Under the pieces are notes generated by a model. The model had not been told where the DNA came from. It worked only from the letters and a program-made list of their open reading frames with translations, and did not search any database. This document shows, in pieces, positions 1 to 6,247 of a stretch of 7,533 bases of DNA. Source of the stretch: Actinomycetota bacterium (GTDB lineage: Bacteria > Actinomycetota > Coriobacteriia > Anaerosomatales > JAHIQC01). How positions within the stretch are numbered: the first letter of the stretch is position 1; each line of letters opens with the position of its first letter. A program made the translations under genes and the position numbers. The stretch spans positions 1 to 7,533 of the forward strand of contig JAHIQC010000174.1 in assembly GCA_018902765.1 (NCBI GenBank), read 5' to 3'.

Positions 1-12
1 AGGATGTTGCAT
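1..12 (-). CDS. Possible start of the next gene (partial)
   Basis: An ATG at 12-10 on the minus strand is preceded, six bases away, by the SD-like GAGAGGG, and would read M-Q-H-P before the window ends. It stands 89 bases past the aspartokinase stop. Bacillus has dapA after dapG, but four residues cannot show what this is, or confirm that it is a gene. Confidence 0.25.
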
Positions 13-78
13 GAGGATCCCTCTCTTCGGCTGTGGCGTAGACAACCAACAGCCGACAGGAAGGGGTCCTCACCTGTC
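12..78 (-). promoter_or_regulatory. Structured leader downstream of the aspartokinase, possible pseudoknot over a start site
   Basis: On the minus strand 73-78 pairs with 55-60 (GACAGG/CCTGTC, 6 bp), with loop 61-72. Ten bases of that loop (63-72, TGAGGACCCC) can pair with 12-21 (GGGATCCTCA; nine of ten pairs, one A-C mismatch), giving a pseudoknot geometry. An alternative fold pairs 49-56 with 27-34 (8 bp, perfect), compatible with the 12-21/63-72 pairing but not with the 6-bp hairpin. The 12-21 arm covers part of a candidate SD (GAGAGGG) and the A of a candidate ATG. Translational control of the next gene is inference. Confidence 0.35.
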
Positions 79-101
79 AACAACCTATATGGACCGTTCA
101 C

Positions 102-1328
102 CTAGCTCCCCAACTCGAACCGGCTGTGCAGGGCTTCGATCGCCGCGTCCGTATCCTCGGCACAGATGAGCACTGAGATCGTCGTGTGGGAGTCCGACGT
201 CTGTAGCACCGTTACACCCGCCCCATCCAAAGCCTCGGCCATCGTTGCCATTACGCCCGGGACACCGTGCATCCCCGCTCCGACCAGCGTGACCTTGGCG
301 AGCCCCTCACGCACTTCATATGGCAGGCCTAGGCCACCGAGCACGGCGCACGCGCTGTCCAAAGACCCCTGCCCCACGGAGAACACCAAGGTACCAACGA
401 CCGGAGTGAACATGTCGAGTGAAACGCCGGCATCAGCCATGGCTCGGTAGACCTGAGCCTGCGAAGACATGTGCGCAGGTGTCCCTTCCGGAGCAGGCAG
501 GCTGACGCTGATCCGCACAACGCCAGTGGAGTGAGAAATGGCAGTCGCGACCTTATCTGGCCGGTATGACGCAATATTGGCCACGAGCGTGCCCGGGTGA
601 TCCGAAAAGGTGTTCCGCACGCGAACCGCGAGCCCGCTCGCCAACGCAAGCTGTGCCGCCGGGGTGTGGACCACACGCGAGCCGTGTCTGGCCATCTGGA
701 ACAGCTCATCGGCAGTGATCACTTCGAGAGTCTCAGCACCCGAACACACTCGAGGATCGGCCGTAGCCACCCCGTCGACATCTGTGTATATCTCCACCGA
801 CTCAGCCTCAAGCGCAACACCGAGCGCGCATGCAGTCGTATCCGAGCCACCGCGACCCAGAGTGGTGATCCTTCCGTCGACCGAAACGCCTTGAAAGCCC
901 GCAACGACAGGCACCTGACCATGCGCTATCGCGTCGACCAATCGCTCGGTGCGAATCTCGACAATTGCCGAGGAACCATGCTTGCCGTCTGTGATTATGC
1001 CAGCATCAGCGCCAGTGAACGCGCGGGCATCGACGCCGATCGAACGCAGCTCATGAGCGCATACGATCGCGGAAATGATCTCCCCAGTCGCCATAAGCCA
1101 ATCACTCTCTGCAAGCTCACCAGGCAGTCCATCAACAAGCTCCAGAAGAGTATCTGTAGCATAGGGAGCGCCCGCGCGACCCATGGCGCTGACCACGACG
1201 ACCGGCGACTTCCCGGATTCAAGTGCCGCACTCACGCGCTGTGCGATCGCAGCACGTCCGATCGCATCAGCGACCGAGGTGCCACCGAACTTCATGACGA
1301 TCACCGGAGCAGAGGCTTTCAACGGCAC
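102..1328 (-). CDS. dapG: Aspartate kinase, DapG-like (probably diaminopimelate-sensitive)
   Basis: The enzyme phosphorylates L-aspartate to start the pathway to diaminopimelate, lysine, methionine and threonine. The kinase domain (about 8-245) has MKFGGTSV (12-19), TGEIIS (81-86), GRGGSDTTACAL (158-169) and YTDVDGVATADPR (181-193). Two ACT regulatory domains follow (about 262-335 and 342-405). The second contains KVTLVGAGMHGVPGVM (345-360) and LQTSDSHTTISVLI (375-388). The SDSHTTI form resembles Bacillus DapG (aspartokinase I, inhibited by meso-diaminopimelate), where lysine-controlled enzymes have STSE-type sequences; I infer this control. The length of 408 also fits DapG. The start is GTG at 1328, one base after the dapB stop, with GGGGGAG across the end of dapB; the ATG at residue 12 would cut the first strand. 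The internal in-frame starts that give a separate beta subunit in LysC were not specifically assessed. lysC would be the alternative symbol. Confidence 0.96.
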   Translation of the reverse strand: MPLKASAPVIVMKFGGTSVADAIGRAAIAQRVSAALESGKSPVVVVSAMGRAGAPYATDTLLELVDGLPGELAESDWLMATGEIISAIVCAHELRSIGVDARAFTGADAGIITDGKHGSSAIVEIRTERLVDAIAHGQVPVVAGFQGVSVDGRITTLGRGGSDTTACALGVALEAESVEIYTDVDGVATADPRVCSGAETLEVITADELFQMARHGSRVVHTPAAQLALASGLAVRVRNTFSDHPGTLVANIASYRPDKVATAISHSTGVVRISVSLPAPEGTPAHMSSQAQVYRAMADAGVSLDMFTPVVGTLVFSVGQGSLDSACAVLGGLGLPYEVREGLAKVTLVGAGMHGVPGVMATMAEALDGAGVTVLQTSDSHTTISVLICAEDTDAAIEALHSRFELGS

Positions 1329-1329
1329 C

Positions 1330-2118
1330 CTACTCCCCCATCAACGCTTCAAGCCCGATGACGAGGCCCGACAACTTGCCCACTTCACCAACTGCGAGCA
1401 CGACCCCGGGCATGAAGCTGGTGCGATCTATCGAATCGTGGCGGATCGACAAAGTCTGACCTTGACCGCCGAAGAGGACCTCCTGATGTGCCACCATGCC
1501 CGGCAAGCGCACGGAGTGAATCGTCACATCCTCGACAAGCGCGCCACGGGCGCCCTGAGCCAGTTCTGTCTCACGCCCCGGCGCAAGCGGAACCGAAAGG
1601 CGCGCCTCCGCGATAAGACCTGCGGTGCGCAATGCGGTTCCCGACGGCGCGTCGGCTTTGCGGTCATGGTGCAATTCGATGATCTCCACGTGCGGCATGT
1701 ACCTGGCTGCCTCGACCGCGAAGCGCATCATGAGCACGGCGCCGATGGCGAAGTTCGGAGCCACGAACAAACATGTGCCTTCGGGCGCATCCCCGGCCAA
1801 CGCTCTGAGCTGCGCCACAGGAAGGCCCGTGGTGCCGACGACGCAATCAACGCCAGCCGCAAGCGCGGTTCGTAGGTTCGACTCAACGGCGCTCGGATGG
1901 GTGAAATCGACCATGACCTGCGGCCTGGAGTCCAGGATGGCTGATGCTAGATCGGCAACGCACTGGATCTCGCCCAACGCGCCATCATCGATCATCCTAC
2001 CTTCAGCACCCGGATCCACCGCGGCCGCGACCCGCATGCCCTCAGCGGCCGTGATTGCCTTGACGACTTCTCGACCCATGTTTCCGGCGGCGCCGGTGAC
2101 CAAAACTTCGATCATCAT
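1330..2118 (-). CDS. dapB: 4-hydroxy-tetrahydrodipicolinate reductase
   Basis: DapB reduces the product of DapA to tetrahydrodipicolinate with NAD(P)H, the second step committed to diaminopimelate and lysine. The 262 residues fit the family. The Rossmann half begins with VTGAAGNMGREV (7-18, GxxGxMG loop); further family signatures are VDFTHPSAV (70-78), GTTGLP (95-100) and APNFAIGAVL (120-129). The catalytic and substrate motif ELHHDRKADAPSGTA (148-162) supplies H150/H151, K154 and the SGT that binds substrate carboxylate. After the second strand of the fold comes D35-P36 where the E. coli enzyme has Glu-Arg, which would leave the acid for the adenosine ribose but no Arg for the 2'-phosphate; a lean to NADH is inferred. 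Two ATGs stand in tandem (2118 and 2115) behind GGGGAG, so the first residue may be either Met. The stop is two bases from the aspartokinase start, suggesting coupling. Confidence 0.98.
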   Translation of the reverse strand: MMIEVLVTGAAGNMGREVVKAITAAEGMRVAAAVDPGAEGRMIDDGALGEIQCVADLASAILDSRPQVMVDFTHPSAVESNLRTALAAGVDCVVGTTGLPVAQLRALAGDAPEGTCLFVAPNFAIGAVLMMRFAVEAARYMPHVEIIELHHDRKADAPSGTALRTAGLIAEARLSVPLAPGRETELAQGARGALVEDVTIHSVRLPGMVAHQEVLFGGQGQTLSIRHDSIDRTSFMPGVVLAVGEVGKLSGLVIGLEALMGE

Positions 2119-2127
2119 GCCACTCCC

Positions 2128-3378
2128 CTAGCTCAACAGGTGCTGGACGTCCTTCGATTCATGCGGGCCGATCATTGCGAGTATCTTCTCCCCTGCAAGC
2201 ACGTCGGCTGCGACTCGGCCGACGTCGTCCAAGGTCAAGGAGTCGATTCGGGCAACAATCTCGTCGACGCTCAGAAGCTCCCCGTCGGTGACACGATTCT
2301 TGCCAAGACGGGTCATTCGGTTTCGGGTGCTCTCAAGACCGAGCACCATATGCCCCTTGATCGAGTCCTTGGCCAACGTGAGTTCCTCGGCAGTCATGCC
2401 TTGAAGTCTCATCCGCTCGACCTCGGCCTGAATGAGCTCGAAGACCTGCTCGGTGTTAGAAGGCCTCGTGCCGGCATACACCGCGAACTGACCGGTGTCC
2501 TGATACAGGGCCTGGAAGCTGTAGACCGCATAGGCCAGGCCCTTCTTCTCGCGAATCTCCTGGAACAGGCGGCTCGACATCCCGCCGCCCAAGACGGTGT
2601 CGATGACAGACAGGGCGAATCGGTCTTCATGATGCGCATTCAGTGAGGCCATGCCGTAGCAGATATGCGTCTGCTCGGTCTCTTTGGTGAGGACGGCGAG
2701 ACGCGACGCGCCTGCGGCGATAGCTGCAGGGCGGGTGGAGCGCGGACCCTCAGGGAGCGAGAGGTACTTCTCAACCATGCGCACCACTTGGTCGTGATCG
2801 AGGTTGCCGGCGGCTGCAACCACGCAGTTGCCCGTCAGGTAATGCCGGTCCCTGAAAGCCAGGGACTTCGCGTTGTTGAATCCACCAACACTCTCGCGGC
2901 TACCCAGGATCGGCAGGCCGATCGGATGATCCGGCCACAGCGCGTGCCCGAACATCTCATGAATGCGATCGTCAGGAGTGTCCTCCATGCGAGCGATCTC
3001 CTCGATGACGACCTCGCGCTCACTGTCGCACGCGTCATCAGCTAAAAGCGAATCTACCACCATCTCAGAGAGCAGCGACACCGCCTTTTCGAGGTGCTCG
3101 TCCACGAAGCGTGCGTAGTAGCAGGTGTATTCCTTGGAGGTGAATGCGTTGAGCTCAGCGCCCAGGGAGTCAAACGCCTCCGAGATCTGCGCGGCTGTGT
3201 GCTGCGGAGTGCCTTTGAACATCATGTGTTCCATGAAGTGCGACATTCCAGCCTCAGCTTCAGTCTCATCCCTGCTGCCGACCGCGAACCAGACGCCCAG
3301 AGCCACGGACCGCACCGTATCGATCGACTCGGTGATAACAGTGACACCGTTGGTCAGACGCGTCTCGCGATAGAACAT
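2128..3378 (-). CDS. M16 family zinc metallopeptidase (processing peptidase-like, YmxG/MlpA type)
   Basis: This 416-residue protein has the inverted zinc motif HxxEH of M16 (H47, E50, H51 in SHFMEHMMFKGT), with the third zinc ligand expected at E126 or E127 (VVIEEIARMEDTPDD), about 76 residues on as in mitochondrial processing peptidase. The C-terminal half carries GGGMSSRLFQEIREKKGLAY (264-283), typical of full-length bacterial M16B proteins with two homologous halves. There is no signal peptide or membrane segment, so it is cytoplasmic. The ATG at 3378 has a strong GAAGGAG four bases upstream. It lies 9 bases before dapB, whose SD overlaps its stop. The orthologue in B. subtilis (mlpA/ymxG) also sits between pnp and dap genes, but its substrate is not settled; a direct part in diaminopimelate synthesis is not implied. 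It is complete, with its active site present. Confidence 0.94.
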   Translation of the reverse strand: MFYRETRLTNGVTVITESIDTVRSVALGVWFAVGSRDETEAEAGMSHFMEHMMFKGTPQHTAAQISEAFDSLGAELNAFTSKEYTCYYARFVDEHLEKAVSLLSEMVVDSLLADDACDSEREVVIEEIARMEDTPDDRIHEMFGHALWPDHPIGLPILGSRESVGGFNNAKSLAFRDRHYLTGNCVVAAAGNLDHDQVVRMVEKYLSLPEGPRSTRPAAIAAGASRLAVLTKETEQTHICYGMASLNAHHEDRFALSVIDTVLGGGMSSRLFQEIREKKGLAYAVYSFQALYQDTGQFAVYAGTRPSNTEQVFELIQAEVERMRLQGMTAEELTLAKDSIKGHMVLGLESTRNRMTRLGKNRVTDGELLSVDEIVARIDSLTLDDVGRVAADVLAGEKILAMIGPHESKDVQHLLS

Positions 3379-3439
3379 ACGGCTCCTTCGTTAGCGGATG
3401 GCGCGCCACGTAAGGTCACAAGGCGCAGCCGGAGATGAA

Positions 3440-3445
3440 ATTGTA
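3440..3445 (-). promoter_or_regulatory. Candidate -10 box for the peptidase-dapB-aspartokinase operon
   Basis: TACAAT on the minus strand matches five of six bases of the -10 consensus and stands 61 bases before the peptidase start, after the terminator that ends the pnp unit. No convincing -35 lies 16-18 bases upstream (GGTCGT at 17), and there is no extended TGn. I call it because the terminator implies a separate promoter in these 172 bases and this is the best match seen. Confidence 0.33.
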
Positions 3446-3470
3446 CTACGTCGAGCGATTCACGACCCTG

Positions 3471-3489
3471 GCCTCAAACAGATTGAGGC
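3471..3489 (-). other. Second inverted repeat after pnp
   Basis: A perfect 7-bp stem (GCCTCAA with TTGAGGC, 3471-3477 with 3483-3489) around a 5-base loop follows the pnp terminator within one base. No U-tract follows. It may be an RNA-stabilising element or an operator-like repeat just upstream of the candidate promoter for the next gene; the sequence does not decide. Confidence 0.45.
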
Positions 3490-3525
3490 ATGAAGAAAGG
3501 GCGAGCCTTTGTGGCCCGCCCTTTC
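3490..3525 (-). terminator. Intrinsic terminator-like hairpin after pnp
   Basis: Twenty-five bases past the pnp stop, a 9-bp stem (GAAAGGGCG with CGCCCTTTC, 3517-3525 with 3495-3503), one mismatch and three more pairs close a 5-base loop. The descending arm runs into CTTTCTTCAT on the minus strand, a short and imperfect U-tract. This suggests termination of the rpsO-pnp transcript, perhaps incomplete, so some read-through into the peptidase gene is possible. Confidence 0.7.
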
Positions 3526-3550
3526 GGGGTTACAGTTACGCGCATCGAGC

Positions 3551-5743
3551 CTAGTGGCGACGACGCGGCTCGCGGCTTCCGCCACCACCGCTACGGTCGT
3601 CACGGCGCGGAGGACGATCGCCGCTCGGACGATCGCCACCGGGGCGGTCGCCACCCTTGCTGGGGGGAGCGTCGGGCTTATCCATGCGATCGAGGGAGAC
3701 CTTACCGCGGTCGTCCACGTCGATGATCTCGACTTCGACCTCATCGCCCACACTCAGCACGTCCTCGACCTTCTCGACGCGGCCCTTGGCCACGCGCGAG
3801 ATGTGGAGCAGGCCGTCCTTACCGGGGATGAGCTCGATGAACGCGCCGAAGCTCTGGATCGAAACGACTCGACCCTTGTACTTCTCGCCGATCTCAGGCT
3901 CCTTGACGATGAGCGAGATGCGGCGCATGGCCTCTTCTCCGCCCTGGTCGCGCGACGCGATGAAGATCGTGCCGTCTTCCTGGACGTCGATATGCGCACC
4001 GGTCTCTTCCTGGATACCACGGATGACCTTGCCGCCGGAACCGATGACGTCGCGGATCTTGTCCGTCGGGATCTTGATGGTGAGGATGCGAGGAGCAAAC
4101 TCCTTGAGCTCGGCACGAGGAGTGTCGATCGCCTCCATCATCTTGTCGAGGATGTGAGCGCGACCCGCGTTGGCCTGACGAAGCGCCGTCTCGAGGATCT
4201 CATAGGACAGGCCCTTTGCCTTGTTGTCCATCTGCAAAGCGGTGATTCCAGCTGCGGTGCCAGCGACCTTGAAGTCCATGTCGCCGAGGAAGTCCTCGAG
4301 GCCCTGGATGTCGGTCAGCACGGCGACCTGGTCGCCTTCCTTGATGAGGCCCATGGCGATACCGGAGACCGGAGCCTTGATCGGCACACCGGCGTCCATG
4401 AGGGCCAGGGTCGAACCGCAGACCGAACCCATGGAGCTCGAGCCATTGGACTCGAGGACCTCAGAAACGATGCGGATCGTGTACGGGAACGAGACGTTGT
4501 CCGGGATGACCGGGAGCAGTGCACGCTCGGCCAGGGCGCCGTGACCGATCTCGCGACGCTTGGGACCGCGCATGAAGCCGGTCTCACCCGTGCAGAACGG
4601 AGGGAAGTTGTAGTGGTGCATGTAGCGCTTGCCCTCGGACACGTTGATCGTGTCGAGGCGCTGCCACTCAGACAGCATGCCGAGCGTGAGCACCGAGAGA
4701 ACCTGGGTCTGTCCACGAGTGAACAGGCCGGAACCGTGTGCACGCGGCAGGTAGCCAGCCGTGCAGCTGATCGCGCGAACCTCGTCGGTCTTGCGACCGT
4801 CGGCGCGCTCGCCCTCTTCGAGCACCATGGTACGCATGGTCTTCTTCTCGAGCGCCTTGAGCAGCGCCTTGATGTCCTTGCCGTCAGCGGCGATCTCCTC
4901 AGGCGTGAACGTGCCGAGGAGCTCTTCCTTGACTGCAGCGACACCGGCCATGCGGGCGTGCTTATCAGCGTTGTGGAGAGCGTCACGCATCTTGTCGGCA
5001 CCGGCGGCGAACACACGCTCGCGCAGGGCTTCGTCAATGCTATGCAGCGGAACGATCATGGGGGTCACTTCGCACATCGCGACAAACTCATCTTGGATCT
5101 TGCAAAACTCGATGATCGCCTCCTGGGCGAACGTGAGAGCGGCGAGCATGTCGTCCTCGGACACCTCGTACGCCCCAGCTTCGATCATGTATACCGCGTC
5201 GACCGAACCGGCGACCACGAGATCCAGATCGGATTCCTCGAGCTCATCGAAGGTCGGGTTCACGACGAATGCGCCATCAATCTTGGCGATCCGGACAGCT
5301 GCCAACGGGCCCTCAAACGGGATACCAGCGACCAAGAGGGCCGCAGAGGCACCCATGATCGAGATGACGTCGGGCTGCGAGATCTGATCGGCCGACAGAA
5401 CCGTGGCGATGACCTGGACTTCGTTGCGGAAGCCGTCAGCAAAAGCCGAGCGAAGCGGACGATCGATCATACGTGCGGTGAGAATGGCCTTCTCACTTGG
5501 ACGGGATTCACGCTTGATGAAGCCGCCGGGGAGCTTGCCCGCAGCATACATCCGCTCTTCGAAGTCGACCGTCAGCGGAAAGAAGTCCAGGTCTTTTGGA
5601 TAGTTCGATGCGGTTGCGGCCACGAGGACCATGGTGTCGCCCTGACGCACAAGAACGGCTCCACCGGCCTGCTTGGCCAGCTCACCGGTCTCCAGTACGT
5701 ACTCTTTGCCGTAAAGCTCAAAACTCTTGGTTACCTTGCTCAT
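3551..5743 (-). CDS. pnp: Polyribonucleotide nucleotidyltransferase (PNPase)
   Basis: PNPase degrades RNA 3' to 5' by phosphorolysis, releasing nucleoside diphosphates, and can add 3' tails in reverse; it works as a trimer in the cytoplasm. The 730 residues contain all domains: RNase PH-like core 1 (about 1-215), a helical linker (about 235-315), RNase PH-like core 2 (about 320-545), KH (about 552-612, IGSGGKVI at 567-574) and S1 (about 620-688, YKGRVVSIQSFGAF at 622-635). The catalytic area is intact: GETGFMRGPKRREIGHG (386-402), SNGSSSMGSVCG (432-443), and the metal/phosphate residues D484, D490 and K492 around GDMDFKVAG, matching E. coli D486, D492 and K494. The last 40 residues are a Gly/Arg/Asp/Pro tail with GGDRP repeats. 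I start at the ATG at 5743 (MSKVTKSFELYG), behind a purine-rich AAGAAGAG; the longer frame from 5812 would add 23 unlikely residues. Actinobacterial relatives have been called guanosine pentaphosphate synthetase as well. Confidence 0.98.
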   Translation of the reverse strand: MSKVTKSFELYGKEYVLETGELAKQAGGAVLVRQGDTMVLVAATASNYPKDLDFFPLTVDFEERMYAAGKLPGGFIKRESRPSEKAILTARMIDRPLRSAFADGFRNEVQVIATVLSADQISQPDVISIMGASAALLVAGIPFEGPLAAVRIAKIDGAFVVNPTFDELEESDLDLVVAGSVDAVYMIEAGAYEVSEDDMLAALTFAQEAIIEFCKIQDEFVAMCEVTPMIVPLHSIDEALRERVFAAGADKMRDALHNADKHARMAGVAAVKEELLGTFTPEEIAADGKDIKALLKALEKKTMRTMVLEEGERADGRKTDEVRAISCTAGYLPRAHGSGLFTRGQTQVLSVLTLGMLSEWQRLDTINVSEGKRYMHHYNFPPFCTGETGFMRGPKRREIGHGALAERALLPVIPDNVSFPYTIRIVSEVLESNGSSSMGSVCGSTLALMDAGVPIKAPVSGIAMGLIKEGDQVAVLTDIQGLEDFLGDMDFKVAGTAAGITALQMDNKAKGLSYEILETALRQANAGRAHILDKMMEAIDTPRAELKEFAPRILTIKIPTDKIRDVIGSGGKVIRGIQEETGAHIDVQEDGTIFIASRDQGGEEAMRRISLIVKEPEIGEKYKGRVVSIQSFGAFIELIPGKDGLLHISRVAKGRVEKVEDVLSVGDEVEVEIIDVDDRGKVSLDRMDKPDAPPSKGGDRPGGDRPSGDRPPRRDDRSGGGGSREPRRRH
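3611..3655 (-). repeat. Three 15-bp tandem repeats coding GGDRP units in the PNPase tail
   Basis: Three in-frame copies of a 15-base unit follow each other (on the plus strand two exact cores GGACGATCGCC at 3612 and 3627 and a variant GGGCGGTCGCC at 3642). They encode GGDRP, GGDRP and SGDRP, residues 697-711 of PNPase. Such a repeat can gain or lose copies without a frameshift. The tail is probably disordered and may add RNA contacts, as RG-rich tails do elsewhere; that role is inference. Confidence 0.8.
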
Positions 5744-5803
5744 ATATCTCTTCTTCCTCTTCCCTCTCTCCGCGAGCCCCTTGCCCGGGAGGTGATGGTG
5801 TTT

Positions 5804-5822
5804 GACCTGCATCCGGCAGGTC
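5804..5822 (-). promoter_or_regulatory. Second small hairpin in the pnp leader
   Basis: A perfect 7-bp stem (GACCTGC with GCAGGTC, 5804-5810 with 5816-5822) closes a 5-base loop and abuts the larger rpsO-pnp hairpin with no base between, so the two could stack. It lies 61 bases before the pnp start. An upstream in-frame ATG at 5812 falls in this hairpin and has no SD, which argues against its use. A control role in pnp expression is inference. Confidence 0.5.
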
Positions 5823-5862
5823 GAACAACGAAGGCGGGGAGAATCCCCGCCTTCGGATGTTC
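5823..5862 (-). promoter_or_regulatory. rpsO-pnp intergenic hairpin (probable RNase III-type processing site)
   Basis: A perfect 12-bp GC-rich stem pairs 5844-5855 with 5829-5840 around a 3-base loop, and after a small internal bulge five further pairs (5858-5862 with 5823-5827) extend it to about 17 bp. No run of U follows on the minus strand, so it is not a typical intrinsic terminator. In E. coli and Streptomyces a long hairpin at exactly this place is cut by RNase III, and in E. coli PNPase then represses its own expression. By position and shape the same role is inferred here. It would also protect the 3' end of rpsO mRNA, and partial termination cannot be excluded. Confidence 0.75.
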
Positions 5863-5873
5863 CCTATGAATAA

Positions 5874-6143
5874 CTACCCTCGAATGCCCAGCTTTGCGAT
5901 GACTGCGCGATAGCGCTCGATGTCGGACTTCTTGAGGTAGTTCAGCAGACGGCGGCGCTGGCCGACCATCTGGAGAAGGCCACGACGGGTGTGGTGGTCC
6001 TTCTTGTGGATCTTGAGGTGCTCGGTCAGGTCCTTGATGCGCTTGGTCAGAAGTGCGACCTGGACCTCTGTCGAGCCGGTGTCACCATCTACTGAAGAAT
6101 ACTCAGCGATGATTGTGGACTTTTCGTCCTTTGAAAGCGGCAT
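5874..6143 (-). CDS. rpsO: 30S ribosomal protein S15
   Basis: S15 is a primary 16S rRNA-binding protein of the 30S platform and contacts the 23S rRNA in bridge B4. The 89 residues from the ATG at 6143 equal the family's standard length. The conserved helical protein is evident: [15 protein letters not shown] (residues 22-36), the [18 protein letters not shown] segment (39-57) with the rRNA-binding HHTRRGL core, and [10 protein letters not shown] near 61-70. An in-frame GTG four codons upstream exists, but it lies inside the AAGGTGG that is the evident SD of the ATG (8 bases away), so I take the ATG. It is followed after 130 bases by pnp, the most common bacterial arrangement, with a strong hairpin in between. 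Confidence 0.98.
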   Translation of the reverse strand: MPLSKDEKSTIIAEYSSVDGDTGSTEVQVALLTKRIKDLTEHLKIHKKDHHTRRGLLQMVGQRRRLLNYLKKSDIERYRAVIAKLGIRG

Positions 6144-6174
6144 ATTCGCTTCCACCTTTCATTCGAGTCCGCCC

Positions 6175-6208
6175 AGATCCGGGGTCGGCGTCGGTGATTC
6201 GCCGATCT
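6175..6208 (-). promoter_or_regulatory. Possible structured rpsO leader (S15 control site candidate)
   Basis: Between the putative start of transcription and the rpsO SD the RNA can fold. An outer 5-bp stem pairs 6204-6208 with 6175-6179 (AGATC/GATCT), and an inner stem pairs 6200-6203 with 6187-6190 (a 6-bp version is 6200-6205 with 6185-6190, which competes with the outer stem). S15 is known to repress its own mRNA through leader structures that differ between bacterial lineages. That this one binds S15 is inference from position only; I do not recognise one of the described S15 leader classes. Confidence 0.3.
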
Positions 6209-6238
6209 CAGGTCAGGGTACGTGGGTGCAACCTGCGC

Positions 6239-6247
6239 AGTATATCA
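6239..6247 (-). promoter_or_regulatory. Extended -10 promoter element upstream of rpsO
   Basis: On the minus strand the sequence TGATATACT gives an extended TGn plus TATACT, five of six matches to the -10 consensus. It lies about 95 bases before the rpsO start and just past the stop of the small membrane protein. No good TTGACA-like -35 is visible at 16-18 bases upstream (GAGACG at 17); extended -10 promoters can work without one. Transcription would begin near 6232 and produce a leader of roughly 90 bases. Confidence 0.5.

Noticed and set aside
55..80. A perfect TTGACA (-35 consensus) on the minus strand at 80-75
   Set aside because: No acceptable -10 lies 16-18 bases downstream (GTCGGC or neighbours), and the bases are better explained as part of the 55-60/73-78 hairpin.
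597..1361. A 254-codon plus-strand open frame opposite the aspartokinase
   Set aside because: Basic, low-motif translation complementary to a clear aspartokinase; a codon-bias shadow.
5744..5812. A longer pnp start at 5812 (23 extra residues)
   Set aside because: No SD, the ATG lies in a hairpin, the extra residues (His- and Lys-rich) are unlike PNPase N-termini, and the ATG at 5743 gives the standard beginning.
3509..5869. A 786-codon open frame on the plus strand, opposite pnp
   Set aside because: It is the complement of a fully recognisable pnp gene. Its translation is rich in Asp, Val, Leu, His and Arg with no family motif, the usual shadow of a GC-rich coding strand with strong third-position bias. 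No convincing SD or promoter was seen.
6144..6155. A GTG start for rpsO four codons upstream
   Set aside because: The GTG is inside the SD of the downstream ATG, and the ATG gives the exact usual S15 length of 89 residues.
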